64,000 nt of DNA, from contig CM055883.1 in the NCBI GenBank assembly GCA_029582165.1, positions 16,338,501-16,402,500 on the forward strand. The letters are read 5' to 3'. Position 1 is the first letter of the stretch. Every line of letters starts with the position of its first letter. Both the position numbers and the translations under genes were made by a program. This document shows positions 62,735 through 64,000 of the stretch, piece after piece. The notes below the pieces were generated by a model that worked only from the letters and a program-made list of their open reading frames with translations, did not search any database and was not told where the DNA came from. This stretch comes from Portulaca oleracea. Its lineage: Eukaryota > Streptophyta > Magnoliopsida > Caryophyllales > Portulacaceae.

Positions 62735-63652
62735 GGTCCTCACCAGCGCTTTGAAGACTTCACTCTAGAGCTGGTGAGGACTTTCCAGCTCAGTGAAGAT
62801 GTTTGCCAGTTCTGAGGTCCTCTATGAAGACATCACTTCGGGAACTATTGAGGATATTCCAGTTCTGTGAGGTGATCCTGCATTAAGGTCCTCCATGAAG
62901 ACTCATTTCCGAGCTGTTGAGGCATTTCCAGCATGTGAGGTGATTTAACTGTTTGTAATAAAGACAACGCGTTTGTTAGAGTTTATTTCATTTTATTTCC
63001 TTTTATTTTGAGGTAATCGAGTTTGTAATGAGGCCTAATTAGCTTGCTAAGTTAGTTAAGTAGTTTAATGCTTAATTAGGGAGTTTCTTGAGCAAGGGAA
63101 AACCCTTAATCACCCAGCTCAACTCTAGCTTTATATACTTTGTAATCGGCAGCTTGTGAGGATCATCTATCAGTGAAATCAATAGCATTTTGGGTGCCTT
63201 AATTGAGCCTCTTGTTTGTGAGTGACGTTAAACTCTCATTCTTGGTTAGTTCTACTACAGTAGCAAGGATTTGGCAATCGTTGTGGTGGGTGTAGAGCTT
63301 GGTAATCTCAGTGGTGGTGTGTCTGTATCCATTGATGTCATCCAGTCCATTGCCCTTGAAGTTCTAGCTGTGGTGTGCATGTATCAAATCGAGCCTCAAG
63401 GTTATCTTCGGTTACTGTTTGATTGTAAGTTTGTCCATTCGATCGTCATATTATCATCATCCATTTCATCCAATCGTTCATTGGTGTTTGTGCTCTGTTT
63501 TGAGGAGGTTGTAATTGATTTCTTGTCGTGAGGTTCTGTTTTGGGTGTATTTGTATTTGATTCTCTGTTTTGAGGCCAGATTGTGTGTCTTAGTGCGTTA
63601 ATGTGGTGTACTATGAGGTCAATACTCTGATCTTAGGACCTTGCATACATCA
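62521..63652 (+). mobile_element. 3' LTR of the CRM-like element
   Basis: 1132 bp, closely similar to the 5' LTR. Near its end it has the extra words AATACTC in GAGGTCAATACTCTGATC, absent from the 5' copy. Confidence 0.92.
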
Positions 63653-63657
63653 AAAGT

Positions 63658-64000
63658 TTCTGAAAATGTTCATCAAGTGCGATGGACATGAACACCAATT
63701 TGTTTTGTATAATGTTGCATCACTTTATAGTGATGAATATTTGTTATATGGTTAATGCTCATTGGTCTGCATCGATTTATATTGATGCACATTTTTGTAA
63801 GGATTGATGATTTGATCTGCAAAGTTTCTGAAAATGATCAACAAAGTTTCTGAAAATGATCATCAAGTGTGATGGAAATGAACATCAATATATTTTGAAC
63901 TATGTTGCTCAACTTTTTGAAAATGAAAATTTGATATATAATTAAGCATGATGTTCATTGCATGCGTGTTGGATATTCATTTCACCCTTCGAGGCTTTTT
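63658..64000 (+). other. Continuation of the interrupted locus, with imperfect repeats
   Basis: No gene. AAGTTTCTGAAAATGNTCA-CAA and AAGTGYGATGGANATGAACA recur three and two times respectively, as a loose tandem repeat of about 170 bp with TGATG/TGTTCAT vocabulary, the same as at 57440-57800. Confidence 0.45.

Larger units (their letters stand above)
57812..63652 (+). mobile_element. CRM-like Ty3-gypsy retrotransposon with deleted RNase H/integrase core
   Basis: The LTRs (57812-58937 and 62521-63652) run TGATGGAGG...CATACATCA and are flanked by AAAGT (57807-57811 and 63653-63657). Initiator-Met primer site, gag, protease, RT, partial RNase H, integrase C-terminal part and purine tract are in order. 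The [17 protein letters not shown] RT, the [10 protein letters not shown] and [18 protein letters not shown] integrase end, and the reading of pol into the 3' LTR all resemble the CRM branch of chromoviruses. I rate the exact clade as likely rather than certain. Confidence 0.9.

Noticed and set aside
1..64000. Intact host protein gene, rRNA or tRNA gene
   Set aside because: All long ORFs belong to retroelements, and the few other coding pieces are fragments; no rRNA or complete tRNA-like sequence was seen.

Overview
The window is nuclear DNA from a flowering plant with a large, repeat-rich genome. Plant-specific signs are L1 LINE proteins with a DUF4283-like domain, Athila and Tekay/Del Ty3-gypsy elements, a CACTA element, Stowaway-like and Mutator-like MITEs, and primer-binding sites matching plant tRNA-Asp and initiator tRNA-Met. 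I cannot name the species. I see no intact single-copy host gene. Nearly everything is transposable-element DNA nested inside other transposable elements.

Layout. Positions 1-3384 hold an LTR end, an LTR-like remnant and three pieces of L1 LINE. Positions 3385-11359 are a CACTA element (TSD ACC) split by a Tekay-family solo LTR (3828-7634, TSD ATATC), which landed among Stowaway-like inverted repeats. Positions 11363-17484 are a field of small inverted-repeat elements: a Mutator-like MITE with a 9-bp TSD, several other MITEs and Helitron-like ends. Positions 17490-43474 are one full-length Tekay/Del-like retrotransposon on the minus strand (TSD CTTAC, LTRs about 3.4 kb). A full-length Athila-like retrotransposon (22892-36058, TSD TCTAG/TGTAG, LTRs about 1.3 kb, tRNA-Asp primer site, env-like ORF) has inserted at the start of its RNase H region. 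Positions 43531-44126 are another MULE-like MITE. Positions 44297-49598 are a solo LTR (TSD GCCGC) that carries a second solo LTR inside it (45528-48929, TSD GGTAT). Positions 49628-51688 look like a Pack-MULE carrying a DExH-helicase fragment whose reading frame is preserved across a GT-AG intron. Positions 51733-56295 are a nearly full-length L1 LINE on the minus strand, lying between two (TA)n tracts. Positions 56346-57806 and 63658-64000 belong to an unidentified spliced locus split by a CRM-like Ty3-gypsy element (57812-63652, TSD AAAGT) with an in-frame deletion in pol.

State of the elements. All coding elements are broken. Their in-frame stops are mostly of the type produced by C-to-T change, as expected for long-methylated repeats, plus a few single-base frameshifts. 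The Athila copy has no obvious nonsense codon in its main ORFs and, being nested inside the Tekay element, is younger than it.

Most notable signals: (1) in the Athila element, 12-bp dyads of the form GCTCG-NN-CGAGC occur in pairs always 21-22 bp apart, repeating every 95-102 bp, both in the LTRs and downstream of pol; (2) a short stem-loop near the 3' end of two different Tekay-type LTR families keeps its pairing while its sequence changes; (3) an acidic extra ORF lies upstream of gag in the Tekay element; (4) 18-bp palindromes recur at 72-79-bp spacing in the outer solo LTR; (5) a possible chimeric two-exon gene lies in the Pack-MULE.
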